From the NCBI GenBank assembly GCA_040403535.1, contig JBBAKL010000007.1, positions 15,228-79,227 on the forward strand: a stretch of 64,000 nt of DNA, read 5' to 3'. The notes below the pieces were generated by a model that searched no databases, was not told where the DNA came from, and saw only the letters and a program-made list of their open reading frames with translations. Source of the DNA: JAHEYG01 sp040403535 (GTDB lineage Bacteria; Bacteroidota; Bacteroidia; B-17B0; Aurantibacillaceae). Both the position numbers and the translations under genes were made by a program. This document shows, in pieces, positions 55,101-62,811 of the stretch; position 1 is the stretch's first letter; every line of letters starts with the position of its first letter.

Positions 55101-56516
55101 AATCATGTCGTAATCGCGCGACTGAACCATATATTGTCCGGAAGCACTGTTACAAGAATTGGAAACAATATTGGAAGTAGTTAAAACACTCGACACTTTA
55201 CTTCCATCGCGGTCTTTTAATAAACCACTTATTGGATCAGAAACGCCATAGTATAAACTGTTGGCTCCGTTGTGAGGAATAACACCTGTACTATCGTAAA
55301 TAGCATTAGCCTGATTGGATACACAAGTATTTGGGTTACCAAGCCAAGCGCGATAGCTATCTGAAACGTGTAATGAGTCTTCTCCTAAGTCCTGAAACGC
55401 CACTACGTTTCGTGTTTGCTCTGCGCTACCGGTTTGATTTAGTACGTACACCTCAACTTTTGTAATAACAACCGGTGTGTTGATGATTGGCAATGACGAC
55501 ATCCATGAATCGTAATTGTCTCTGAAATATTGAGAGAGGAAGAAGTGTTTGTTGGCCTCGTAATTATCACCGTTAACATTGAAAGGTGTGGTTTGCGCCC
55601 CACCCTGAATATTTACCTCTTGTTTTTTACCACGTTGTTGAGAGAAGATGGCTGTTGCTGTTAAGCGCCCGAATTGTAATTGCGTTTTCACACCAAACAA
55701 ACTTTGACTACCAGTAATTAAAGAGCTGTTAAGGGGTAATGAAACGTTACCTGCTTCTATCTTTTTAATAATTTCATCTTCGTACCCTGTATAATCTAAC
55801 TTTACCTGGTTTTCCCAGTCGAAAGATGCTTCTGTGTTATAGCTGGTTGTAATTTTTAGTTTGTCACCAATTTTACCAATGAGGTTTAACTGGATACGCA
55901 TATTAAAATCGAAATTGGTAACCTTTTGCTGCTTTTGAGGGATTGCAGGATTTAATGTTTTATTGTGGTTTAATCCGAAAATTAATTCGGCAGTACCGGT
56001 AGGACGAATATCAACGGTGTTACCTCCGAAGATGCGATCAAAGAGTTCGCTGTTCACCTGAAGTTTAGGAACAATACCTTTCTTTGGTTTATTGATGTCT
56101 TCAGCCTGAATTTTAGTGCGCCAGTAATCATGTGTTGCCTTGCGGAACATATAGTCCTGATAATCTTCAGCGTCTACATAGGTATCGGGACGGTACTTTA
56201 AGTCACCCATTTTTTGAGTGACATCGTAATTACCGGTTTTTGGATCGTAGGAAACTTCTGTTTTAATATTGGAAGGCGTACTTAGGTACAATCCGTTTTT
56301 ATCATCGTAAATAGCCTGACTACCGTTGTTGTCTTTAAAGTTGTAAGGTAATTTTACTTCTGGTGTGTCGGGAGGCAAAGCAGAGATCGCAGGTGTTTCG
56401 AATGTAGGCTTAAAGGCGTTTCGATTGGCATTGGTTTTAAAAACCACGCCCATCAGTACCGCAGAAGTAGTACCAAAAACTAAAAAATTTATAACTCCTT
56501 TAAATCTCACCTTCAA
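49122..56516 (-). CDS. sprA: T9SS outer-membrane translocon protein SprA
   Basis: This 2464-residue protein belongs to SprA (Sov), the giant 36-strand outer-membrane barrel through which type IX cargo leaves the cell. The N-terminus has a signal-like helix (FKGVINFLVFGTTSAVLMGVVF). Family segments include GGNTVDIRPTGTAELIFGLNHN (about 170-190), QNVQGGAQTTPF-type loops, and long barrel repeats to the C-terminus (SLRINLQ). Length is right for the family. The first codon after the ruvA stop is TTG (56516), with GTG two codons later. The next in-frame ATG (residue 22) would remove most of the signal helix, so a non-ATG start is likely. It is downstream of maeB and ruvA. Confidence 0.96.
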   Translation of the reverse strand: MKVRFKGVINFLVFGTTSAVLMGVVFKTNANRNAFKPTFETPAISALPPDTPEVKLPYNFKDNNGSQAIYDDKNGLYLSTPSNIKTEVSYDPKTGNYDVTQKMGDLKYRPDTYVDAEDYQDYMFRKATHDYWRTKIQAEDINKPKKGIVPKLQVNSELFDRIFGGNTVDIRPTGTAELIFGLNHNKTLNPAIPQKQQKVTNFDFNMRIQLNLIGKIGDKLKITTSYNTEASFDWENQVKLDYTGYEDEIIKKIEAGNVSLPLNSSLITGSQSLFGVKTQLQFGRLTATAIFSQQRGKKQEVNIQGGAQTTPFNVNGDNYEANKHFFLSQYFRDNYDSWMSSLPIINTPVVITKVEVYVLNQTGSAEQTRNVVAFQDLGEDSLHVSDSYRAWLGNPNTCVSNQANAIYDSTGVIPHNGANSLYYGVSDPISGLLKDRDGSKVSSVLTTSNIVSNSCNSASGQYMVQSRDYDMIYNARRLNATEFTLNNRLGFISLNQTLNNDQVLAVSFQFTYNGKTYQVGEFSDQFPDNTKSLFCKLLKGANVNVRYPTWDLMMKNVYSLGAYNLNQQDFQLNIFYNNIETGVDIPYLPYGAVNGQLLTRVLDCDKLSVNGDKFSDGVYDFLPGYTINPANGRIYFTTIEPFGKTLLSKFDINNDFPAANKYIFQELYDSTRVAAQQLPEKNRYKIKGSYKSSSGSEISLNALNIPQGAVMVTANGTPLTENTDYTVDYTLGRVKIINESVLNSGAQIKVSVESNSLFNVQQKSLMGTRLDYKVNRDLTLGGSFLRFSEKPITQKVNTGDEPVSNIIYGLDYNYKTEAPFLTRLIDRIPLIDTKEMSSITTQGEFAHLIPGNAAAIGKDGNSYIDDFEGSISLIDIRNPSAWSLASIPQGQPALFPEANQTDSLIVGKNRARFNWYTIDPGLTRQQSGVTPPGYDKNVYSNNLVRQVLETELFPGKTPPNGQPVVLPVLDLGFYPQERGPYNMDILPVSGITAGMDFTSGKLNNPQSRWGGIMRRLETNDFQAANIEYIQFWLMDPFNEDYKNDTYEGMDENNPPAGDLYINLGNVSEDILKDGRMSYENGLPGPSASSSNLPTVRTNIAVVPTLPPLVNAFSVDPNDRASQDVGYDGMDNASEQQKFSYLMGSVPSGQPLLDQFLADPSSDDYHFFRGDDYDGNALYKNTLLRYSKYNNIQGNSPTEAQYQSQNNDGYPTGATTIPNIEDINRDNTLSETENYYQYRIKISKQDLDPSNVGNNFIVNAFEGVADVEGIKKTVRWYQFKVPITQFESTVGGIEGFNSIRFMRVFMKGFDKPVVLRMARLEMVRSDWRRYLFDLTKPGEYVANDDNSTSFDVSAVSVQENGQKTPINYVIPPGIQQQQNIQTTNLVLQNEQALQLRTTNLKDGDSRAVYKNLDLDMRMFKNLRMFVHGEKLNNDKFNNGDLTVFVRLGTDYNNNYYEYEIPLQLTADGYYDSNNESDKYAVWPSSNEINIPFDILTSAKEERNAVTGKDLAAAQKPYTTNDGNNRITIVGNPNLGAVKSIMIGIRNPKDDGALPHSAEVWVNELRLTGFNNQGGWATTGRVQAKLADLGNVSVAGTYSRPFFGSVEKKINERSKETTLNWDFTSQVQLGKFFPAKWKVALPVYYSYGETRITPLFNPYEPDVQLDNLQSNQYFTNDDIKQLKFNALDYTKRKGLNFTNVRIDGLKRAGAKPMPWDISNFAITYAYTEQFRRNVNIDHNIIKSYRGNITYGFQLQPKSWKPFSKMKIFENKWFGLIKDFNIQPLPNRFGVTMDITRNYSELLNRDITSFYTNDINKTLTQYNKQFLITRQYDFRWDISKGLKFDYSATNEGRILEPYGAIDTKEKRDTIKNNLLGFGENVTFRQQYNVNYTVPINKIPLLDFVNLTYRYGATYTWNRRPFAAVDSIGNTIQNTNTQNYTANLNMISLYNKIPYLRKVNSGQGKAGKGIKPKGKNNNDTLAVDKEKSTDNFSDIAEFLAKGLMMLKNINVTYQLTNGTGLPNFKPQSQYLGMDWRDGNEMAPGLGFIAGSQEDIRPKALSNNWLARNQVQTTPYTQTKSQNLTYRASIEPHGSLRIELNGTQSRSNNLSEFMRWDSISNTYFLHESPNETGNFSSSVFTLGKSFSDKADGIESDLFKEFLIIRQDYARDLSSANPNSSGLQTNGLGKPYYDGYNNTQQDVLMGAFFETYTGRKIKNYNTKNIFPGFPLPNWTLTWDGLGKIKAMKKWFRAITLRHSYRSTYTIGGYSNNLLFQGDGSYNAISRSPVQNPTINGIQESSNFNPYYNASSVVVSEAFSPLIKVDFQFNKPGWQANFEMKRDKTVTLNLTGPQIIETKGEEYVIGIGYRYPKLTIKKLKIQGKPLQSDLNIKVDLSFRKNMSVVRRIVDEISTPTGGTNIITLRSAIDYQLTQNINLRIFYDWIRTTPQTSASFPTANTNAGFSLRINLQ

Positions 56517-57110
56517 CTATAAATTTTTTAATGCTGCTTTAATAAGTAATTCCACATTATCTGAACTTAACCCCTGTTGTTTTAAACTTTTCTCAATAGC
56601 TTTTTCTGCGGCTACCTTTGGGAAGCCGAGTGTGACTAAGGCCATTAACGCCTCATCTTTGTTTTTATTGTATGAAGTGCTTAAAATCTGAGAGATACCT
56701 CCTTCGTGTTTACCAAGTTTTCCTTTCAGGTCCACTACAATGCGTTGGGCGGTTTTTTCGCCAATGCCCTTGATGCTTTTTAGTAAAGTAACATTGGCAG
56801 TATTAATTGCGCCGGCAATTTCAGAGGAAGAAAGGGATGAAAGCATTAGCATAGCGCTTGAACCACCCACACCACTAACCGAAATAAGTTTACGGAATAA
56901 GTCTCTTTCGTCGGTATTGTAAAACCCGTAATAGCGAGGGTTATCGTCGCGTACAAACACACTTTCCACATACAGTTTCAACTTTTCTTTTCCGTGTGCT
57001 GCGGAATAGGTATTAAGTGAAATAAGCAAGGTATAACCAATACCATTTGCTTCGATGGTTGCAAAAGCAGGATTCAGCTCAAAAATATGACCTTCTATGT
57101 AACTAATCAT
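56517..57110 (-). CDS. ruvA: Holliday junction branch-migration protein RuvA
   Basis: This 197-residue protein starts MISYIEGHIFELNPAFATIEANGIGY, the OB-fold of RuvA. The HhH domain carries LISVSGVGGSSAMLMLSSLS and LLKSIKGIGEKTAQRIVVDLKGKL, and a C-terminal three-helix domain that binds RuvB follows (about 150-197). It binds four-way junctions. Its start overlaps the maeB stop (ATGA). Its TAG stop is directly followed by the sprA start. Confidence 0.97.
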   Translation of the reverse strand: MISYIEGHIFELNPAFATIEANGIGYTLLISLNTYSAAHGKEKLKLYVESVFVRDDNPRYYGFYNTDERDLFRKLISVSGVGGSSAMLMLSSLSSSEIAGAINTANVTLLKSIKGIGEKTAQRIVVDLKGKLGKHEGGISQILSTSYNKNKDEALMALVTLGFPKVAAEKAIEKSLKQQGLSSDNVELLIKAALKNL

Positions 57111-59377
57111 TTTTTATTCTGAGCGTCTAATACGGCAATAACAATCATGTTTACAATTTCGCGAACTGAGCTTCCGAGTTGAAGAACGTGAACAGGTTTT
57201 TTTAATCCCATTAGCACGGGCCCTATTGCCTCGGCGCCACCCAGCTCCTGCATCATTTTATAGGCAATATTGCCCGCAGCAAGATTCGGGAAAATAAAAG
57301 TATTTACGTCTTTGTCAACCAAAGTACTAAACGGAAACTGCTCTTTTAACAGGTTATTGTTTAAGGCGAAATTCGCTTGAACATCGCCATCTACAATTAA
57401 TCCGGGATAGTTGTTATGAAGAATTTCAACAGCTTTTGATGCTTTTTCAGGCACCTCTCCAGATCCAGATCCAAAGTTGGAGTAAGATAACATTGCAATG
57501 CGAGGAGTAATATTAAATTGTTTAACAGTATTTGCTGTTAACACAGCTATATCTGCTAATTCCTGTGCTGTAGGATTGGTATTCATTGTGGTATCCGCAA
57601 AGAAGTATGGCCCCTTTTTTGTAATCATGATGTATAAGCCGGCCACTTTACTTACTCCTTCCTGAACACCAATAATTTCAAGTGCAGGTTTTATTGGAGC
57701 GCCGTACTTACGTGTTAAACCAGAAATCATAGAATCGGCTAAACCCATCTCCACCATCATCGCGCCAAAATAATTTCTGTCGCGCATTAGTTTACGGGCA
57801 TCGTACTGGGTTAATCCTCTGCGGTTACGCTTGTGCCATAGAACATCGCCAAACTCAAAACGTTTAGCTTCTTCTTCCGGCAACCATGGATCAATGATTG
57901 GCATGTCGCTTAAATCGAGGTTGTGCTCTTCAATAAGCTTATTAATTTTTTCCTTGTTGCCTAATAAAATTGGTTTCGCAATACCTTCGTCTCTTACAAC
58001 TTGAGCCGCCTTTAATATTTTGTACGTATCTGCTTCTGCAAAAACAACGCGTTTAGGATTACTTTTCGCTTTATTTGCAAGTGTACGCATTAACTTATTG
58101 TCTTTACCTAAACGGTTATCCAGTTCATTACGATAAGTTTCCCAGTCAGATATTTTTTTCTTTGCAACGCCGCTTTCTATAGCCGCTTTAGCAACTGCCG
58201 AAGAAACACATGAAATTAATCGGTTGTCAATTGGTTTGGGAATGATGTATTCTGGTCCGAAATTCAAATTCTTTGATCCGTATGCAAGATTTACATAATC
58301 CGGAACTGGTTCTTTAGCGAGTGCCGCAATAGCTTTGGTTGCGGCTAATTTCATTTCTTCGTTTATGCAGGTTGCTCTAACGTCCATCGCGCCGCGGAAA
58401 ATGAAAGGGAATCCTAATACATTGTTTACCTGGTTAGGATGATCACTTCTTCCTGTTGCGACAATTATGTCTGGACGGGAGTTGATAGCGTCTTCGTATG
58501 AAATTTCAGGTGTAGGATTGGCTAGGGCAAACACAATACAGTTTTTTGCCATGCTTTGTACCATTTTCTGATTCAGGATATTTCCCTTTGATAAACCAAC
58601 AAATACATCGGCTCCTTTAATGGCCTCTTCAAGGGTGTTGATGTTTGTTTTCTCGCTTGCAAAAAACGATTTGTACTGATCCAAATCTGTGCGGCCTTTA
58701 TGAATAACACCCTTACTATCGAGCATAAGGATGTTTTCTTTTTTTACACCTACAGCAATATACATTTTTGCACAGGAGTTAGCAGATGCTCCGGCGCCAT
58801 TAATAACCAATTTCACATCCGACATGTTTTTGCCGGAAATTTCAACTGCGTTTAAAAGTCCTGCAGCGGAAATGATGGCGGTTCCGTGTTGGTCGTCGTG
58901 CATCAAAGGAATATTTAATTCCTCTTTCAAGCGACGTTCAATTTCAAAGCACTCGGGAGCTTTAATGTCTTCGAGGTTAATCCCGCCAAAAGTTGGTGCA
59001 ATATTTTTTACGGTGTTTACAAATTCATCAATGTTTTTTGTGTCAACCTCAATGTCAAACACATCGATATCGGCAAAAATTTTGAAGAGTAATCCTTTTC
59101 CTTCCATTACAGGTTTAGAGGCTAATGCGCCTATATCGCCTAATCCTAAAACCGCAGTCCCGTTTGAAATTACAGCAACTAAATTTCCTTTAGCCGTATA
59201 ACGATAAGCGTCTTCAGGATTTTTTTCAATTTCGAGACAAGGTTCTGCAACTCCCGGTGAATAGGCCAGTGTTAAGTCGCGCTGAGTACTGTATGGTTTA
59301 GTTGGGATAACTTCAATTTTTCCCGGCCTGCCTTGCGCATGATAGTCCAGCGCATCTTCCTTTCTGAATTTGGCCAT
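57107..59377 (-). CDS. maeB: NADP-dependent malic enzyme with phosphotransacetylase-like domain
   Basis: This 756-residue protein has an N-terminal malic enzyme domain (about 1-425, with LTLAYSPGVAEPCLEI, HDDQHGTAIISAAGLLNA and the NAD(P) site VINGAGASANSCAKMY). A C-terminal phosphotransacetylase-like domain follows (about 430-756; SYSNFGSGSGEVPEKASKAVEI, DGDVQANFA). The MaeB layout converts malate to pyruvate and CO2; the C-terminal domain is usually regulatory (acetyl-CoA binding). It heads the maeB-ruvA-sprA unit, overlapping ruvA by 4 bases. Confidence 0.95.
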   Translation of the reverse strand: MAKFRKEDALDYHAQGRPGKIEVIPTKPYSTQRDLTLAYSPGVAEPCLEIEKNPEDAYRYTAKGNLVAVISNGTAVLGLGDIGALASKPVMEGKGLLFKIFADIDVFDIEVDTKNIDEFVNTVKNIAPTFGGINLEDIKAPECFEIERRLKEELNIPLMHDDQHGTAIISAAGLLNAVEISGKNMSDVKLVINGAGASANSCAKMYIAVGVKKENILMLDSKGVIHKGRTDLDQYKSFFASEKTNINTLEEAIKGADVFVGLSKGNILNQKMVQSMAKNCIVFALANPTPEISYEDAINSRPDIIVATGRSDHPNQVNNVLGFPFIFRGAMDVRATCINEEMKLAATKAIAALAKEPVPDYVNLAYGSKNLNFGPEYIIPKPIDNRLISCVSSAVAKAAIESGVAKKKISDWETYRNELDNRLGKDNKLMRTLANKAKSNPKRVVFAEADTYKILKAAQVVRDEGIAKPILLGNKEKINKLIEEHNLDLSDMPIIDPWLPEEEAKRFEFGDVLWHKRNRRGLTQYDARKLMRDRNYFGAMMVEMGLADSMISGLTRKYGAPIKPALEIIGVQEGVSKVAGLYIMITKKGPYFFADTTMNTNPTAQELADIAVLTANTVKQFNITPRIAMLSYSNFGSGSGEVPEKASKAVEILHNNYPGLIVDGDVQANFALNNNLLKEQFPFSTLVDKDVNTFIFPNLAAGNIAYKMMQELGGAEAIGPVLMGLKKPVHVLQLGSSVREIVNMIVIAVLDAQNKK

Positions 59378-59477
59378 AAAAGTTTAAAATTTTGTGAAAA
59401 GCGAAAATACGAAAAACTTAGTAAAAAGACAGATTTTAACAGCGATTAAATATACTGATAATTAGCTGATTAAGCGT

Positions 59478-60356
59478 TTAATGACGCCTATCTAATCCCC
59501 ATAGTAATTTGTTGCGAAGAGTTTCAAAGAAATGCTGTCCTTCAAATGTAATCAGGTTAAAGCGAAAATCGGCTTTTTTAATGCTTATTTCGGAGCCCGA
59601 ATGAATTTGTGAGGTGCGAGAATCTAATGAAATATTGAAACTTTCATTACGTCCCGCAACTTTAAAACTTAGTGTTTTATTGTTTGAGATTACAATTGGT
59701 CTAACATTTAAGTTATGTGAAGCAATTGGTGTAATAATAAAATTTTCTGAGTCGGGAATCATGATTGGTCCGCCACAACTAAGAGAGTATGCGGTAGATC
59801 CCGTTGGAGTAGAAACGATTAATCCGTCGGCAAAATAAGAGTTTAAAAAAACACCATCCACATACGTGTCAATGTTAATCATTGCGGAAGAATCTTTTTT
59901 GTGAATGGTAAATTCATTTAGGGCATAATTTACTTCATCAAATTTGTTTTCTCCATCAATAATTTCCAGTAATTCGCGTTTATCAAGAGTGAATTTTTCT
60001 TCCAGTAATAAGGTTACGGCTTTTTCAATATCGTCTTTAGATACTGATGCCAAAAACCCAAGTCGTCCTGTATTCACACCTAACACCGGAATGCCGGATT
60101 TTCTAACCAAAGCGATTGTTTCTAAAATGGTACCGTCGCCACCCAGACAAACCACATAATCCGCTTTTGATTTAAGGGATTCGTAGCAGTTAAATGTTTT
60201 TAAGATGGTGTTAAAACGGTATTCTTTTTTGAGAAACTGATAATAAGGTTCAAAAACCATCAGATTTACCTTCTCTTTTTTTAATAGAGTAATTAACTTC
60301 TCAATGTAAAGAGGATGGTTGTCTTTTGTGTTGCGCGCGTATACCGCAATAGTCAT
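59478..60356 (-). CDS. nadK: NAD kinase
   Basis: This 292-residue enzyme phosphorylates NAD to NADP. The hallmark motif GGDGT lies at 72-76. NE and TGSTAY motifs are present (YALNEFTIHKKDSSAM; STPTGSTAYSLSCGGP), and the C-terminal beta domain has RPIVISNNKTLSF. Length is typical. It is divergent from the S4-domain gene, with 67 bases between starts, and lies about 100 bases upstream of maeB in the same direction. Confidence 0.95.
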   Translation of the reverse strand: MTIAVYARNTKDNHPLYIEKLITLLKKEKVNLMVFEPYYQFLKKEYRFNTILKTFNCYESLKSKADYVVCLGGDGTILETIALVRKSGIPVLGVNTGRLGFLASVSKDDIEKAVTLLLEEKFTLDKRELLEIIDGENKFDEVNYALNEFTIHKKDSSAMINIDTYVDGVFLNSYFADGLIVSTPTGSTAYSLSCGGPIMIPDSENFIITPIASHNLNVRPIVISNNKTLSFKVAGRNESFNISLDSRTSQIHSGSEISIKKADFRFNLITFEGQHFFETLRNKLLWGLDRRH

Positions 60357-60407
60357 GCTTCAAAGGTACAAAATAATTTTTTAGCGCAGATCAATCGTAT
60401 TATACAG

Positions 60408-60415
60408 TATTTTTG
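60408..60415 (+). promoter_or_regulatory. Promoter -7-like box for the S4-domain gene
   Basis: TATTTTTG fits TAnnTTTG and lies 8 bases before the ATG at 60424, so transcription would begin almost at the start codon. No TTG is found at the right upstream distance. Confidence 0.3.
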
Positions 60416-60423
60416 AATTAAAT

Positions 60424-60816
60424 ATGACTGATGCAAACATAATCCGCGCCGATACTTATTTGTGGGCCATCCGTATGTTTAAGTCGCGCACTTTAGCAAG
60501 TACAGCCATTAAAGGCGGAAAAGTAAAGTTAAACGAGACTAACATTAAGGCATCTCATATTGTAAAAATTGGTGAAGTTTATACTATCACGATTTCACCT
60601 CAGGTAAAAAAAACAATTGAAGTTGTAGGATTAACGGATAAAAGAGGAAATTATCAGATAGCAAAACAGTTTTATAACGATCACTCTCCGGTTTTGGAAA
60701 AGTCGGAAAAGCAAGACAAAGCTTTTTTTTCAATGAATATAAAAACAGAAAAAGGAAGCGGACGACCAACAAAACGTAATAGGAGAAATTTAGGCAAAGA
60801 AGGCGGTTGGTTTTAA
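60424..60816 (+). CDS. S4-domain RNA-binding protein (Hsp15-like)
   Basis: This 130-residue protein has an N-terminal S4 domain (about 5-60: IRADTYLWAIRMFKSRTLASTAIKGGKVKLNETN and HIVKIGEVYTI), as in Hsp15 (HslR), which binds stalled 50S subunits carrying nascent peptide. The C-terminal half is basic (KGSGRPTKRNRRNLGKEGGWF). The function by similarity is ribosome rescue under heat shock, not shown here. The LOG-like gene follows 37 bases later, with its own promoter-like sequence. Confidence 0.88.
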   Translation: MTDANIIRADTYLWAIRMFKSRTLASTAIKGGKVKLNETNIKASHIVKIGEVYTITISPQVKKTIEVVGLTDKRGNYQIAKQFYNDHSPVLEKSEKQDKAFFSMNIKTEKGSGRPTKRNRRNLGKEGGWF

Positions 60817-60848
60817 TTGTAAAACACGAATTATTATTTCTACTTTCG
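60817..60848 (+). promoter_or_regulatory. Candidate promoter of the LOG-family gene
   Basis: TTG at 60817-60819 and TACTTTCG at 60841-60848 are separated by 21 bases, close to the Bacteroidota TTG-N17-23-TAnnTTTG arrangement, with one mismatch. The ATG is 5 bases further on. The TTG overlaps the region just after the S4 gene stop codon. Confidence 0.4.
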
Positions 60849-60853
60849 CAGGT

Positions 60854-61597
60854 ATGCAAGCTTACTCTAACCTCAATCAAAACGGAACAGAACGTAAATT
60901 TTTAGAAGGACCTCAGTCGCGGGCCAGTGAATTAGGATTTACTTTAAAGGTTTTGTGGCAGTTTATTAAAGGTTTCCGCGCGTTTCATTTTTTAGGACCG
61001 TGTGCTACCGTGTTTGGTTCGGCCAGGTATAAAGAAGGGCATCCTTATTATGATCAGGCAAAAGAAATGGGAAGTGTGTTGGCAAGAATGGGTTTTACGG
61101 TAATGACGGGAGGAGGACCGGGATTAATGGAGGCCGCCAACAAAGGCGCAAAAGAAGCAGGAGGAAAATCAGTAGGGTGTAATATTAAATTACCAAAAGA
61201 ACAAAAGCCTAATCCATACCTTGATAAATGGGTTCTGATAGAATACTTCTTCGTACGAAAGATTCTTTTATCCAAGTACTCTTATGCTTTTATAGTAATG
61301 CCGGGTGGATATGGAACGTTAGATGAGTTTTTTGAAGCCTTAACTCTAATGCAAACAAAAAAAAACAAGCGTTTTCCTGTAATTTTATTCGGCACACATT
61401 TTTATTCGGAACTAAATAATCATTTTAATCATATGTTGCAGGAAGGCACCATATCAGAAGAGGACACGAGCATGTTTTTACTTACAGACAGCATAGAAGA
61501 AGCAGAGGTACACATCAGAAAATATGCTGTGGAAGCACATCAATTAACCGAGCGAAAAGAAATAAAACCGGTTTGGATATTTAATGAAAAGAAATAA
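60854..61597 (+). CDS. LOG-family Rossmann-fold protein (TIGR00730-like)
   Basis: This 247-residue protein has the nucleotide-binding Rossmann fold of the LOG/YvdD family, whose active members release free cytokinin-type nucleobases from nucleotides. The signature is MTGGGPGLMEAANKGA (84-99) and the substrate motif PGGYGTLDE (150-158). The N-terminal about 45 residues lie before the usual VFGSAR start (54-58), making it longer than typical LOG (about 190). The biological substrate is unknown. Confidence 0.88.
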   Translation: MQAYSNLNQNGTERKFLEGPQSRASELGFTLKVLWQFIKGFRAFHFLGPCATVFGSARYKEGHPYYDQAKEMGSVLARMGFTVMTGGGPGLMEAANKGAKEAGGKSVGCNIKLPKEQKPNPYLDKWVLIEYFFVRKILLSKYSYAFIVMPGGYGTLDEFFEALTLMQTKKNKRFPVILFGTHFYSELNNHFNHMLQEGTISEEDTSMFLLTDSIEEAEVHIRKYAVEAHQLTERKEIKPVWIFNEKK

Positions 61598-61621
61598 AAA
61601 AAGGAGCATTGAGCTCCCTTT
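61595..61621. terminator. Terminator between the LOG gene and the PfkB kinase gene
   Basis: AAAGGAGC pairs with GCTCCCTTT around ATTGA (one bulge). On the minus strand seven T follow, so it mainly terminates the kinase gene, whose stop is at 61643. In the plus direction the T run is short (TTT). Confidence 0.6.
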
Positions 61622-61642
61622 AAAAATATACTAGTTTAAAAA

Positions 61643-62560
61643 CTAGGCCAGATCAAACTGAACTAATTCAACAAACTCCTGTAAGCGGGAATCAATTTTT
61701 TCCTGTGTTAAACCAATTAATCGCTCCGTTCCGAAACGCTCTACAGTAAAGCTGGCCATAGCACTTCCAAAAATGATGGCACGTTTCATATTCTCGAATG
61801 AAATATCTTTTGTTTTAGCCAGATAACCAATAAATCCGCCGGCAAAGCTATCGCCTGCACCGGTTGGATCAAATACTTCTTCTAAAGGTAATGCCGGTGC
61901 AAAAAACACCTCTTCGTTATTAAAAAGTAAAGCACCATGCTCACCTTTTTTAATAACTAAAATTTTTGGTCCCATTTGTAAAATTTTTTGTGCGGCTTTT
62001 ACAAGTGAATATTCGCCTGATAATTGGCGCGCTTCCGAATCGTTGATAGTTAAAACATCTACCATGGTTAATGTTTTTTTCAAATCATCCATGGCAATAT
62101 CCATCCAGAAATTCATCGTGTCAAGCACAATTAATTTAGGACGTTTAGTTAGCTGAGAAATTACTTTTTGCTGAACAGCAGGAACTAAGTTACCTAGCAT
62201 TAAAAAGTCCGGTGATTTAGCATTTTCAGGAACAATCGGATCAAAATCTGCCAATACATTTAATTGGGTATCCAATGTATCGCGACTGTTTAAATCGTTA
62301 TGGTATTTACCCGCCCAAAAGAAAGATTTTTGTCCTTTTTTAATTTGCAAACCTTCTAAATTAGCACCTTGATTTTTTAGTATATCTAAAAATTCTTGAG
62401 GGAAATCGTCTCCAATAACGGAAACTAAATGAATATTTTTATAAAAATATGAAGCGGCTAATGAAATGTACGAAGCAGCGCCTCCTACAATTTTATCAGT
62501 TTTACCAAAAGGCGTCTCGATAGCATCGAACGCAACTGTTCCTACAACTAAAAGGCTCAT
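61643..62560 (-). CDS. PfkB-family sugar/nucleoside kinase
   Basis: This 305-residue ribokinase-fold enzyme has the C-terminal motif DPTGAGDSFAGG, with catalytic Asp237, and the N-terminal di-glycine region VGGAASYIS (25-33). Typical members phosphorylate sugars or nucleosides; there is no substrate-identifying neighbour. It lies downstream of tRNA-Asn in the same direction but separated by the tRNA terminator. Confidence 0.9.
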   Translation of the reverse strand: MSLLVVGTVAFDAIETPFGKTDKIVGGAASYISLAASYFYKNIHLVSVIGDDFPQEFLDILKNQGANLEGLQIKKGQKSFFWAGKYHNDLNSRDTLDTQLNVLADFDPIVPENAKSPDFLMLGNLVPAVQQKVISQLTKRPKLIVLDTMNFWMDIAMDDLKKTLTMVDVLTINDSEARQLSGEYSLVKAAQKILQMGPKILVIKKGEHGALLFNNEEVFFAPALPLEEVFDPTGAGDSFAGGFIGYLAKTKDISFENMKRAIIFGSAMASFTVERFGTERLIGLTQEKIDSRLQEFVELVQFDLA

Positions 62561-62584
62561 GAATTAATCATTTATAAAGTTTAT

Positions 62585-62616
62585 AAAAAACAAAAGGATG
62601 CATTGTTGTGCATCCT
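62585..62616 (-). terminator. Terminator of tRNA-Asn
   Basis: On the minus strand the stem AGGATGCA / TGCATCCT with loop CAACAA (62595-62602 with 62609-62616) is followed by TTTGTTTTTT. It lies a few bases after the tRNA 3' end. Confidence 0.7.
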
Positions 62617-62623
62617 CTTGTAG

Positions 62624-62697
62624 CTCCCCCTCCTGGGCTCGAACCAGGGACCCCGTGATTAACAGTCACGTGCTCTAACCAGCTGAGCTAAGGAGGA
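62624..62697 (-). tRNA. tRNA-Asn(GTT)
   Basis: The minus-strand sequence folds into a full cloverleaf: acceptor stem TCCTCCT / AGGGGGA, D arm GCTC / GAGC, anticodon stem CGTGA / TCACG with loop CTGTTAA (anticodon GTT), and T arm CCTGG / CCAGG with loop TTCGAGC. The discriminator is G. The following bases are CTA, so CCA is not encoded and must be added. Confidence 0.97.
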
Positions 62698-62811
62698 ATC
62701 TTTCCCAAACTGGGGTTGCAATATTACTATGTATTTTGTAAATAAGCAAAAGAAAAAGTTTAATTTTTTTCTTTTTTTGATATAAAAAAGGTGTAAAGCA
62801 AGCAATTATAA

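Noticed and set aside
58731..59201. Opposite-strand open frame of about 156 codons inside maeB
   Set aside because: It mirrors the malic enzyme coding sequence and has no independent protein features.
62698..62811. Small gene between tRNA-Asn and the OB-fold-like lipoprotein
   Set aside because: The stretch is AT-rich with stops in all frames and no supported start.
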